DNA of 64,000 bases from an uncultured Alphaproteobacteria bacterium (GTDB taxonomy: Bacteria; Pseudomonadota; Alphaproteobacteria; Paracaedibacterales; CAITNM01), in assembly GCA_903874955.1 (NCBI GenBank), contig CAIQTY010000025.1, positions 119,839 through 183,838 of the forward strand. Reading direction: 5' to 3'. Below are positions 10,462 through 19,488 of the stretch, one piece after another. Below the pieces are notes generated by a model. That model did no database searches. It was not told where the DNA came from and worked only from the letters and a program-made list of their open reading frames with translations. Each line of letters opens with the position of its first letter. The stretch's first letter is position 1. The position numbers and the translations under genes are program-made.

Positions 10462-12174
10462 CTATTTTTCATTAGAAGTCGATACCAAAATCCATTCTTT
10501 TATATGTCCAAATTTAACTATCTCTTCCTTAAAGTTATTTTTTTCTGATGGATAACGTTCAAGAGTGGCCAAAGAAATAATATGTTTTTGCCAAATAAGG
10601 GGTAAAGTTTTATCAAGATCTTTAAAAAATATAAATGTATTAAGGTCATTTAGATTTCTCGGTGGAGTTGGTGTTTTCAAAAAATCTTGATTTTATAAAA
10701 TGTGCAAGGTAATTACGTAAGGTAATAAAATCACCAACGAATTTTTTTTCGGTATGCAATATAGAATAGAAGCAGAAATTGCGATGCCAGAAAAAATGTA
10801 AATTATATGCATCTGGTGAGCGATTATTCCGTAGTTTCTAAAAAACATTAGAGAAAGAAAACTAAGTATTCCAAACCATAAAAAGATTTTTGAAACTTTA
10901 TACTGTGCAGATATTTTTTTTAAGCAAAAAGTATTTTTAAATATCATTAAAGGAATAAAAACGCTGAACGTTAAGAGCGCAGAAAACAATGTTATTAGCT
11001 TATCTTTGCTAATACCATTTGCGAATAGAAATTTAAATTTCTCGATTACATTTTTATCAAAATGATTTCCCATAAGCATTGCTGCTTCTTTGATAAGCTG
11101 TTTGAGCTGCAATACAACACAATCTTCTGGTATCCAACCGCTAAAAAGCCCCGCTGAATATGCAATGTTTCCCGGATAAAAATCCAAATGAATCCCGGGA
11201 AGACTAGAATCTAAAGTATTGGGTTTTGGAATAACAATCCAAGAAAAAACGTTTAAAGCTGTGATAATTAAAAATGGAGTTAACTTTAAAAACATTGATA
11301 GAGGCATTTTTTGTACTTTTAGATAGTAAGCAATAAACACTAGAAATACGCCAAAAAGATTGATGATAGGAGCCTTGGTAGAAATTAGCAAAATAGAAAA
11401 TATTAAAATTTGTACCGCGTGAGCTTTATTTTCTATATCTTTCTCATACTGGAGGAATAAAAAGAAAATCTTAGTTATGGTAATAACTGCAATAAAATTT
11501 GAAACTAAAAAATTGTAGGAATTTTCAATTCCAAATATAAAAAATATTGAATAGGTTACCAGAAAAAACTGAACTATTTCGTTTCTTTTGACATTAAGTA
11601 AATGATATAGATTGCTTACCAACCATGAACTGTACAAACAAAGTAAAACGTATTTCAGCTCTATTAAATGTATGAGCGAAAATTTTGGTACCAGGTAACA
11701 CATTACCCCTAAAGCCATTCCAGGCAATATATGATTGCTCGCCAGTTCATTTGGATATGATACAAAAACCTTCAAATTACCAAAATAATTTGCATTAAAG
11801 GCTTCTAATGTTGAACTAAAATAAACAGTATCATGGTCATTAAAAGCATAATTCTCATAATGAAAAGCTGAAAAATAGTATAAAAATAATAAAAAGAGTA
11901 TAACAAAATCTGGTTTTTTAAGCTTAAAGCAGATGTTCCAATCTTTATTATATATACTTATAGCCAGAAAAAGTAAGTGAAGAGAACAAATAATTTCTCT
12001 TGTGTATATGGGGCAAAAGCGCGCAGATACAGAGACTATTCCGCCACAAATCAATAACCCTAATAATAGTGCAGAAAAAAAATCTGACTTTATCCAATAA
12101 CGTCCTACGTTAGTTGTAAGAACGCAAGAAACAAAGATTAAAAAATAGTCTAATAAACTAGGTGTTATAATCAA
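10462..12174 (-). pseudogene. polytopic membrane protein interrupted by an in-frame TAA at 10693-10695
   Basis: ORFs 12174-10693 (493 aa, many TM helices) and 10680-10462 (72 aa) share one frame. Sequence reads ...VITLHIL*NQDFLKTPTPPRNLNDLNTF... Confidence 0.65.
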
Positions 12175-13207
12175 TTTTAATTAGGCCTTTTACATAAGTT
12201 GGTGAAAGGGGAAATTCCCTTCTTTTGTGGATTTTTTCTAGGAAGACAGGAACATCTTCTAAATTAATATAGTGGCTGACGTGCTTCGAGGGAAAAAAAG
12301 TATTTTTCATGTGTTCCATAACAGTGTGCCAATCATCAGAGGGAGAGTGATAAAAAGTTGAATTCCATGTACCTTTGATGCTAAGTTCTTTTCTTAGAAT
12401 TGAGGAAAACAGTTTTTCCGGGATATTAACATCTCCGCTTACGTTACCTACCAAAATAATTTTGCTATTAGCTCCTGCAACCTGAATTGTCAAAGGAACG
12501 ATTTCTTTTGATCCTGTAAGCTCAAAGACTACATCGAAATAATCTCTGTAATTTTTAAGAAATTTATCTATATTTTCTTGATCACCAATATGAATTTCCT
12601 GAACATTTTTTGGCATAGAAGTAAGCTTGTCGACGTTTCTATCGGCAATAAAGACTTCTTTCGGATTATCCTTAAAAAGATCAAGTAGAATTCTACTCAT
12701 GAATCCAGCACCAATAACCAAAACTTTTTTATTTGTGAAAACAATTTTTCTAAGCGCATTTACGACAACTGCACTTGGCTCAAAAAGAGCTGCATCTTTT
12801 AAGGAAATGGCTGCGGGTAACTTTAGAAGATTCCATTTTTTTACGGCAAGGTACTCCGCGTAGCCACCATCGCATCTTGATCCATAATACTGATAGCTAC
12901 TGCATCTTTGATACTGATTTAAAACACACTGAGAACAAGTATTGCAGGGTAAGAGAGGGAATAATGTAACCTTATCGTTTATATTGAAATTTTGAACATC
13001 ACTTCCAATTTCAACGACTGTTCCCGAAAGTTCGTGGCCCATAACAAGAGGATAAAAATATGCCTTGTGCATAAAAGCACGGGGGATATCAGACGAGCAT
13101 ATTCCCGCGTAAGCTATTTTTACTAAGCATTCATCTTCTTTAAAGCTTGGAATGGGTTTTTCTTGTACTTCAATTTGTGCATTAGATAAAAGAGTTACAC
13201 ACTTCAT
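12158..13207 (-). CDS. zinc-binding medium-chain alcohol dehydrogenase family protein
   Basis: GHELSGTVVEIGSDVQNFNINDKVTLFPLLPCNTCSQCVLNQYQRC, GAGFMSRILLD; likely start at MKCVTLL. Confidence 0.9.
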   Translation of the reverse strand: MKCVTLLSNAQIEVQEKPIPSFKEDECLVKIAYAGICSSDIPRAFMHKAYFYPLVMGHELSGTVVEIGSDVQNFNINDKVTLFPLLPCNTCSQCVLNQYQRCSSYQYYGSRCDGGYAEYLAVKKWNLLKLPAAISLKDAALFEPSAVVVNALRKIVFTNKKVLVIGAGFMSRILLDLFKDNPKEVFIADRNVDKLTSMPKNVQEIHIGDQENIDKFLKNYRDYFDVVFELTGSKEIVPLTIQVAGANSKIILVGNVSGDVNIPEKLFSSILRKELSIKGTWNSTFYHSPSDDWHTVMEHMKNTFFPSKHVSHYINLEDVPVFLEKIHKRREFPLSPTYVKGLIKIDYNT

Positions 13208-13965
13208 TTGAATTTCTCGTTGTAAAAATAATCTTGCCAAAATTCATAGATATTTAATTCGAAGGGATCTCCATAAGTGATCCATTGATCAACGTCAAAA
13301 ATGAGTATCTTTTTTCCTCTATCAATTAAATAATTCATACTGGATGCGACGTAGTATTCATTATTTACACGAATATCATTTTTAATTGTATTTTTTGCGC
13401 AATCGACAAAGTCTTTAGCATATCTAAACCAAAAGGATCCTATAACAAGAGGGTCTTTTCCTGGATCATTACTGATTGTTTTTTTCTCAACAATTTTTGT
13501 AACAGTTGCACTTTGAGATGCTTCTGTTTGGCAATAGGCAAAAGCATTGTAATTTTTTGATAGGGTACTACCCATCCTACAAGTAAATATAATGGCATCA
13601 ATTGTTTTATCCCCAACAAGTTCTTTAAACTTGTGTTGATCGTAGATCATTTCATAGTCACAAGAGGCTATGAATAGAGGATGCATGGGATTTATTTTCG
13701 CTTCAGCAAGAAGACAAGTTTCAGCTTGCCCTTGTGTTTTTTGTTTTATTTTTAGGATCTCGACCTGACCAAAATTACCTTCTAATTCTCTGCTCACAAT
13801 ATTAGTAGAGGTTCTATCAGGTAAAATAAAAATCCATCTATCACCTTTTGGAAATGATGAAGAAGCTTTTGTAATCATAGGAATGTTATCAATTAGTATT
13901 AGTGGCTTTAAAGTGTTGTAGCCGTATTCTTTAAATCTATTTCCTTCTCCAGCTGCAGGAATCAA
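13204..13965 (-). CDS. nucleotidyltransferase (NTP_transferase-like)
   Basis: IPAAGEGNRFKEYGYNTLKPLILIDNIPMI signature; TTG start only, and the frame is open upstream into a degenerate FemAB-like remnant. Confidence 0.8.
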   Translation of the reverse strand: MIPAAGEGNRFKEYGYNTLKPLILIDNIPMITKASSSFPKGDRWIFILPDRTSTNIVSRELEGNFGQVEILKIKQKTQGQAETCLLAEAKINPMHPLFIASCDYEMIYDQHKFKELVGDKTIDAIIFTCRMGSTLSKNYNAFAYCQTEASQSATVTKIVEKKTISNDPGKDPLVIGSFWFRYAKDFVDCAKNTIKNDIRVNNEYYVASSMNYLIDRGKKILIFDVDQWITYGDPFELNIYEFWQDYFYNEKFK

Positions 13966-13989
13966 ATTTAGCTGATTCTCTATAAAACA

Positions 13990-14578
13990 ACTTTGCTTAT
14001 TATTTTGTTGTTTCTTAGAAATAAAGAATTTATCAAAAGCTTCTTTGTTATAAAACTTTATCGATTTATATATTTTTTCAGTTTCCCCTCTGGACCAACC
14101 ATCTTTAAAATAGTTTATTCCATAATTTTTTTTAGAAGGTATATGGGAAAAGGTAGAACAGTAAAAAGATTGTCCGAGTTCGTAAATTTGAATTTTCAGA
14201 GATTATAGTTCTTTTATCGCTTCATTCTTAAGAATATGTGACAAGTAAAATTGCTGGTATTCCGGTTTAATAGCAACCGAAGCATCATAAGCCCTATTTT
14301 TTGAAACCAGAATATGAAGCATACCAAGAGGAACAGAATTATTCTCTTTATCATAAGCACAAACTACAAATCCACCTTTTTGCAATAATGCAAACTGCTT
14401 ATCGTAGGTTGATATACTGCGGAAATCACCCCCAGAATCTAAAACATGAAGTGCGTAATATTGGCTAACAATAAGGGGGGTTATGTCATTACTCAAAAGA
14501 ATACTTATCAAAAATTTTTTCTGATATTTTCTAATCATCTGTCTATACTTAGGTCTTATATTTTCGAATTTATATTCA
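13990..14578 (-). pseudogene. FemAB/GNAT-like acyltransferase remnant with in-frame TAA at 14203-14205
   Basis: Frame reads IEYKFENIRPKYRQMIRKYQKK...HILKNEAIKEL*SLKIQIYELGQSFYCSTFSHIPSKKNYGINYFKDGWSRGETEKIYKSIKFYNKEAFDKFFI. YELG...GINYFKDGW resembles FemAB-fold C-termini. Confidence 0.6.
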
Positions 14579-14634
14579 ATATGGAAGAAGATTTATTGAT
14601 TTCTGCTGCTAAATATTTTGAAAAATAAGGATTT

Positions 14635-14844
14635 TTAAATTTTACCCCCCAGAACGAAACAAAAGAAAAATTTAGAAAAACTATGAATACTGAAACCACC
14701 AAAATGGCCCAAACTTTTTCCATCATACTTACTATCAATGACGTGTGCGCTATCCTCAATTAAAATTAGTTTTTTTGAATCACAAAAATCCAATAGTTTA
14801 TTCATGTTCTGTGGGAAGCCATACTGATGATAGGCGAGTAAGGC
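14635..14844 (-). pseudogene. DegT/DnrJ/EryC1/StrS aminotransferase internal fragment
   Basis: Frame reads ALLAYHQYGFPQNMNKLLDFCDSKKLILIEDSAHVIDSKYDGKSLGHFGGFSIHSFSKFF, a typical StrS-family central region without N- or C-terminus. Confidence 0.75.
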
Positions 14845-14845
14845 T

Positions 14846-14936
14846 GATGTTTTTTTTCTAAATAATTAGCTAGTGCGGACAACACTTTCTCGGCACCGCT
14901 AGCCCCAAGGGAGGATATAACGAGGGTTAGGTTCAT
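14846..14936 (-). pseudogene. 5' fragment of a glycosyltransferase, paralogous to the gene at 9360-10451
   Basis: MNLTLVISSLGASGAEKVLSALANYLEKKHQ versus MNITLTISSLRAGGAEKVLSALANYLTKKHQ. Confidence 0.85.
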
Positions 14937-14942
14937 GGTTGA

Positions 14943-15584
14943 TCATACTTTTTGTGCTTCTATAACAACAAACTCAAAATATTCTTGACCTTTGTTGTAT
15001 GTTCGACCTACTATCTCACAATAGCGAACCTCAAAACCAAATTCTCTTAGTTTAGATTCATATTCTTTAGGGTGAATAAATCGAAATGGATAATTTTGGC
15101 CAAAAAATGCTGCATCTTTTCTTGTGATAGAGCTTAGTGTATCGGTATCAATAAATTCAGCATTTTCAGGAAATTGGTATGCATCTGAACGTTTTGAAGG
15201 AAAGTAAGAGAAAAACACCCCCCCGCGTTTCAATATTTTTTTTATAGAATTAAGATATTTTTCAGACTGTTCTTTTGTTAGGCAATAGGATGAAAAAATA
15301 TCCACAACTGCGTTAAATGAGTTTTCAGGAAATATCATCTGAGACATATCTTGCAATTGCAGCGTAGCAGATACTTCTTTATGATTAAGCATTTGCTCAC
15401 ATAGATTTAAAGATTCCTGAGAAATATCAACACCGTAAGCATTAAAACCTTCTCTTGCAATCATCCATAAATTAGCTCCTGAACCACATCCAGTTTCAAG
15501 AATTTTTATCTCACTTCTCTCTTCATTTGGAATATTAAAAAAATTTCGGCCCATAAACCGACAAAGCTCTTCATTAGGATACAA
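14943..15584 (-). CDS. class I SAM-dependent methyltransferase
   Basis: ILETGCGSGANLWMIAREGFNAYGVDIS. Confidence 0.88.
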   Translation of the reverse strand: MYPNEELCRFMGRNFFNIPNEERSEIKILETGCGSGANLWMIAREGFNAYGVDISQESLNLCEQMLNHKEVSATLQLQDMSQMIFPENSFNAVVDIFSSYCLTKEQSEKYLNSIKKILKRGGVFFSYFPSKRSDAYQFPENAEFIDTDTLSSITRKDAAFFGQNYPFRFIHPKEYESKLREFGFEVRYCEIVGRTYNKGQEYFEFVVIEAQKV

Positions 15585-15652
15585 ACGTTGTGCTTTAAAT
15601 TAAATGCTTATATGATTCATCGTAAAAATTTCTTACTGTGTTTGAGTGCAAA

Positions 15653-16615
15653 TTATATGTCATTTATTATCTCTTTTGACCAAAAAATAGTTGGTTTTAG
15701 TTCTTTACAAAAACCTTTTTTGAAATGTTGTATATTGTACCATTTGGGATCTTTTATATCGGTATCAAAGTAGCCAAGTGAAAATTTTGAAGTATTTCCC
15801 CTCTCATATGATCTGCAAATTCCTCTGTACAAAAGGAAATGAGATATGCCGAAGTCAAATAAATTTCTTTCGTACACGCCAGTAAAGTACGTGCTAGTAT
15901 TGCCATAATCAGCAAAAATAGAACCGGCAGCAAGGTTATCTTTATAAAAACCAAGTGTAAGTTCCGCATATCCCTCTTTGATCATCTCAAATTGGATATC
16001 CCAACTTTTATCTGAACGAGTCTTTTTTCCAGAAATTTTGTAATGATAATCTTGGAATTTTTTAAAATCTCCAAAGTTTTGATTTTCCTGATTGATGTCA
16101 ATAATTTCTAAATTCTTCTCCCCCCAATTTATCAAGGATTTATAGCTCTTTCTCACAGAGGAGTGAAAGCTATTTATGGTAAAATTCTCATATGGAATTT
16201 CCATTTCAAAACTCAGCCGACTTTGAAATTTATTGTTGAAAAGCTTCTCCCCTAAGGGAGATAATTTTCCTTCTTCTAAAAAATCTCTGATAACTATGGT
16301 TGCCGAATTATGTTTTTGAGATAGATCATCAACATAATTTAGAATTTGGTCATAAATTTTTTTACTTTTTTTATCGCTTCTTTGAAACAAATCAATAATA
16401 ATGCCACCTTCAGGAAGACTAAACTTGTCATCAATGATACAGCACTTAACAGTTGCTAAAATGAAATTATCTTCGATAATAACAAAACTAAAATCTGTAA
16501 ATTTTTCTTGATAATATTCTTTATAATATATTGAAAAAAATGCAACGGAATTTAATCCCACAGAGAGCCCGTTAAAACCAGAAATTTCTAAATCTTTTAG
16601 ATGTATGATATTCAT
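15653..16615 (-). CDS. FemAB/GNAT-like acyltransferase
   Basis: HSSVRKSYKSLINWG, AAGSIFADYGNTSTYFTGVYERN, FSLGYFDTDIKDPKWYNIQHFKKGF. Confidence 0.7.
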   Translation of the reverse strand: MNIIHLKDLEISGFNGLSVGLNSVAFFSIYYKEYYQEKFTDFSFVIIEDNFILATVKCCIIDDKFSLPEGGIIIDLFQRSDKKSKKIYDQILNYVDDLSQKHNSATIVIRDFLEEGKLSPLGEKLFNNKFQSRLSFEMEIPYENFTINSFHSSVRKSYKSLINWGEKNLEIIDINQENQNFGDFKKFQDYHYKISGKKTRSDKSWDIQFEMIKEGYAELTLGFYKDNLAAGSIFADYGNTSTYFTGVYERNLFDFGISHFLLYRGICRSYERGNTSKFSLGYFDTDIKDPKWYNIQHFKKGFCKELKPTIFWSKEIINDI

Positions 16616-16616
16616 T

Positions 16617-17717
16617 TTAGATAAGTAGATTTTCTTTTATTTTTGTTAGTATTCTCTCTGACACTCCAGGTTTTCCATAAACATGGCGAAATTCATTATC
16701 TATTGTAATATCGATAAACTTTTCAAAAGCTGATAAAATCTTCCTTTTATCAGCACCTACCAGCATGCCATAACCACTCTCTATAACTTCGGGACGCTCA
16801 GTATCTTCGCGTAAAACTATAATTTTTTTACCTAAAATGCAAGATTCTTCTTGAATTCCTCCTGAGTCTGATAGTATGACCTTGCTAACGTTAATAAGAA
16901 GTATCAAATCGGCGTAAGAGAGAGGTGAGGTAAGATCAAGATTATGGATCCCTTGTAGGCGCTGATAAACGATATCTTTAACATTTGGATTTGGATGAAC
17001 TGGCCACACAAAAGTGTATTCAGGATAACTCTCGCATAAATTCTTGATAGCATCACAAATAGTTAGCAGTGGCTCACCAAAATTTTCTCTACGGTGCACT
17101 GTTATAAGAACAACATTTTTTTTAGTGCCAATAATTTTCTCAACGAACGAACTAGCTTTTGCGTTCTTGAGTATCCAATGAACTGCATCAACAATGGTAT
17201 TACCCACATTGAATACTTTCTGATGAACCCCCTCTTTTGCAAGATTATCAACAGAGGCTTGAGTCGGTGCCATATGCAATGTTGCTAATTTTGAAATTAG
17301 GCATCTATTCATTTCTTCCGGATAAGGACTATAGACATTGCCAGTTCTAAGCCCAGCTTCAATATGCACTACTGGGATTTTACAATAAAATCCTGCTAAT
17401 GCAGTTGAAAATGCTGTTGTTGTATCTCCTTGAACTACAATGACGTTAGGATTTTCGATTTTCAAAACATCCTTTATTTTGTGCAAAATTGATTCTGTTA
17501 TATGAAACAAATCTTGCCCATCTTGCATAATTTCTAAATCATAATCTGCTTTAATATTGAAAAGATTTAGGACATCATTTTGAAGTTCCCGCTGCTGAGT
17601 TGTAGCGCACGTTATACTATCGCACCCAGAATCTTCCTCAACTACTTTAATAAATGGAGCAAGCTTAATAACTTCAGGACGTGTGCCAAAAATGGTGAGT
17701 ATTTTTAATTTTTGCAT
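16617..17717 (-). CDS. wecB: UDP-N-acetylglucosamine 2-epimerase (non-hydrolysing)
   Basis: KILTIFGTRPEVIKLAPFIK; VVQGDTTTAFSTALAGFYCKIPVVHIEAGLRTG; VLSDSGGIQEES. Confidence 0.95.
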   Translation of the reverse strand: MQKLKILTIFGTRPEVIKLAPFIKVVEEDSGCDSITCATTQQRELQNDVLNLFNIKADYDLEIMQDGQDLFHITESILHKIKDVLKIENPNVIVVQGDTTTAFSTALAGFYCKIPVVHIEAGLRTGNVYSPYPEEMNRCLISKLATLHMAPTQASVDNLAKEGVHQKVFNVGNTIVDAVHWILKNAKASSFVEKIIGTKKNVVLITVHRRENFGEPLLTICDAIKNLCESYPEYTFVWPVHPNPNVKDIVYQRLQGIHNLDLTSPLSYADLILLINVSKVILSDSGGIQEESCILGKKIIVLREDTERPEVIESGYGMLVGADKRKILSAFEKFIDITIDNEFRHVYGKPGVSERILTKIKENLLI

Positions 17718-18550
17718 TACTGAAATCTTCTCATCACAAGCCCCTTAAGCTCCTTAAAAAAAATTATAGGACTATAAAAAAAAACCATTAACAAATAAAG
17801 CTGGCGAAACGGATTGTAAATGTCTCTTGCTCTTAGACTTGTATAAAATAATGCAGCTTGATGTCTAGTTTTTATAAAAAAAGGATAGTATTTTTTTTGA
17901 ACAGAAATCCCCCGAGCAATAACCTCTTTTTCTCTGGTATTAGATAAACTTTTAGAATGCTTACGGTAACGATAAAGACAATCTTTTACTGGTCGTAATT
18001 TTGCCTTCAAAGCCATTCTTACCCAATATTCGTAATCCTCACAAAGAAAAAGTTCCTTGTTGTAACCCCCAATTTTTCTTGCAATAGATGCCCTGTATAA
18101 AAAACAGGCTCCCACAACATTTCTAAATATAATATCTTCCGCACACCCTGCTAAAACACAATCATTTATAGCACCTAATTCATCAATAATTTCCATGTCA
18201 GAGTAGACAAGCCCTACTTCTGAATATGTGTCTAATTCCCATGACAATTTTTCAAGTGCATGCGGCAGATATATATTGTCACAAGATGTCCAGGTCCAGT
18301 ATGCTCCGCTGGCACGTGAAAATCCTTTATTCAGGGATTCAGGTAGCTTTAAATTTGTTTCATTTTTTAAATAGATAATTTTTGGGTCTGATTCGGCATA
18401 TTGCTTAGCAATTACCGAAGAATTATCAGTGGAACAATCATCAACAATAATGAGTTCGAAATCCTTATACGTCTGGTTTATAACAGATTGAATCGATTCT
18501 TTTAAGTAAAATTCTCCATTGTAAACAGGAAGAATAACGCTTATCTTAGG
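17717..18550 (-). CDS. glycosyltransferase family 2
   Basis: MPKISVILPVYNGEFYLKESIQSVINQTYKDFELIIVDDCSTDNS. Confidence 0.93.
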   Translation of the reverse strand, partial: PKISVILPVYNGEFYLKESIQSVINQTYKDFELIIVDDCSTDNSSVIAKQYAESDPKIIYLKNETNLKLPESLNKGFSRASGAYWTWTSCDNIYLPHALEKLSWELDTYSEVGLVYSDMEIIDELGAINDCVLAGCAEDIIFRNVVGACFLYRASIARKIGGYNKELFLCEDYEYWVRMALKAKLRPVKDCLYRYRKHSKSLSNTREKEVIARGISVQKKYYPFFIKTRHQAALFYTSLRARDIYNPFRQLYLLMVFFYSPIIFFKELKGLVMRRFQ

Positions 18551-19478
18551 CATCACTAAACGTGAGTTGATTTTTAAAGAAAATGGCATCTAACAGATAC
18601 TTCACCGGCCAACTTATTTCAGTTTTTTTAAAATAGGTCACAAACCATCCATAGCCTCCATAAAATCCACCCGAAGGGTTTTGTTTAGAAATTGCATAAT
18701 CTAAAAAGATGTTACCTTCTTTGAACATACCGAGTTTGTAGTAACATACTGCGTACTGCAGCATGGCTGTTAAACAAACCCACCTAACATTTGGAAAAGC
18801 TGGAATCGCACCATTTGATTGCTGATATTTGCTAATAATATTTAGCGCTTCAATCGCGCGTTCCTTTTGGCCAAGATCAATTAATGCTTCCACCACATAG
18901 GCATGAAAATGAGTTATCACATTAAAATTTATTAAATCTTTTTGGTTCAAATAGTAATTTAATGCCAGATTTAGACCATCTGTGTAATCAGAACGGTTAT
19001 ATTTTTTACCTGCTAATTTAAGGGGTTCTAGAGCATAAATATGAATATATTCATTACCTATACTCGAAAAATGTGATGTAGTAGGCGTAAGCACCCTACC
19101 CGTTTTATCAATCTGTGAAAGTAGCCAATCACATCCCTTTAGAAAAGCTTTCTCGTATTTTTCACCAAACGTAATTAATTCATATAACCCCTTTAAAATT
19201 TGGCCAGTGTCAAATGTATAAATAGTTTTTAGCTCAAGTTCTTGCCAAGCGCCTTCTAAAGTCTGAATAGATAATAACCAATCACCATAAGCACAAGCCA
19301 AATCTTTTTCACCGAATTTAAGAAGCGAGGGAATATAATAGCCAGTAACCTCTGGATATGGTTTTCTTATTGAGGAACTATGAATTATCCCACCGTCTAC
19401 GGTGTTTGCAATTATCCAATTTTTTGCTTTTTCAAATGCTATTGAAGTATATGATGAATTTTTTTTTAAAAATACCAT
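18546..19478 (-). CDS. alpha/alpha-toroid (prenyltransferase/squalene-cyclase-like repeat) protein
   Basis: Repeating helical pairs with motifs such as WLLSIQTLEGAWQELELKTIYTFDTGQILKGL and AISKQNPSGGFYGGYGWFVTYFKKTEISWPVKYLLDA. Confidence 0.6.
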   Translation of the reverse strand: MVFLKKNSSYTSIAFEKAKNWIIANTVDGGIIHSSSIRKPYPEVTGYYIPSLLKFGEKDLACAYGDWLLSIQTLEGAWQELELKTIYTFDTGQILKGLYELITFGEKYEKAFLKGCDWLLSQIDKTGRVLTPTTSHFSSIGNEYIHIYALEPLKLAGKKYNRSDYTDGLNLALNYYLNQKDLINFNVITHFHAYVVEALIDLGQKERAIEALNIISKYQQSNGAIPAFPNVRWVCLTAMLQYAVCYYKLGMFKEGNIFLDYAISKQNPSGGFYGGYGWFVTYFKKTEISWPVKYLLDAIFFKNQLTFSDA

Positions 19479-19488
19479 TGTATTACCA

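Noticed and set aside
10693-14205. Stop codon reassignment or recoding of TAA, suggested by two in-frame TAA interruptions
   Set aside because: TAA is the normal terminator of many intact genes in the same window (e.g. rpoZ, glmU), and both interruptions lie in a visibly decaying region; pseudogenisation is simpler.
13993-14208. 71 aa plus-strand ORF between nucleotidyltransferase and FemAB remnant
   Set aside because: Opposite-strand reading of the degenerate FemAB C-terminus; the minus frame gives recognisable protein sequence.
14556-14759. 67 aa ORF MRIAHTSLIVSMMEKVWAILVV... as a small membrane protein
   Set aside because: It is mostly the wrong frame of the aminotransferase fragment at 14635-14844.
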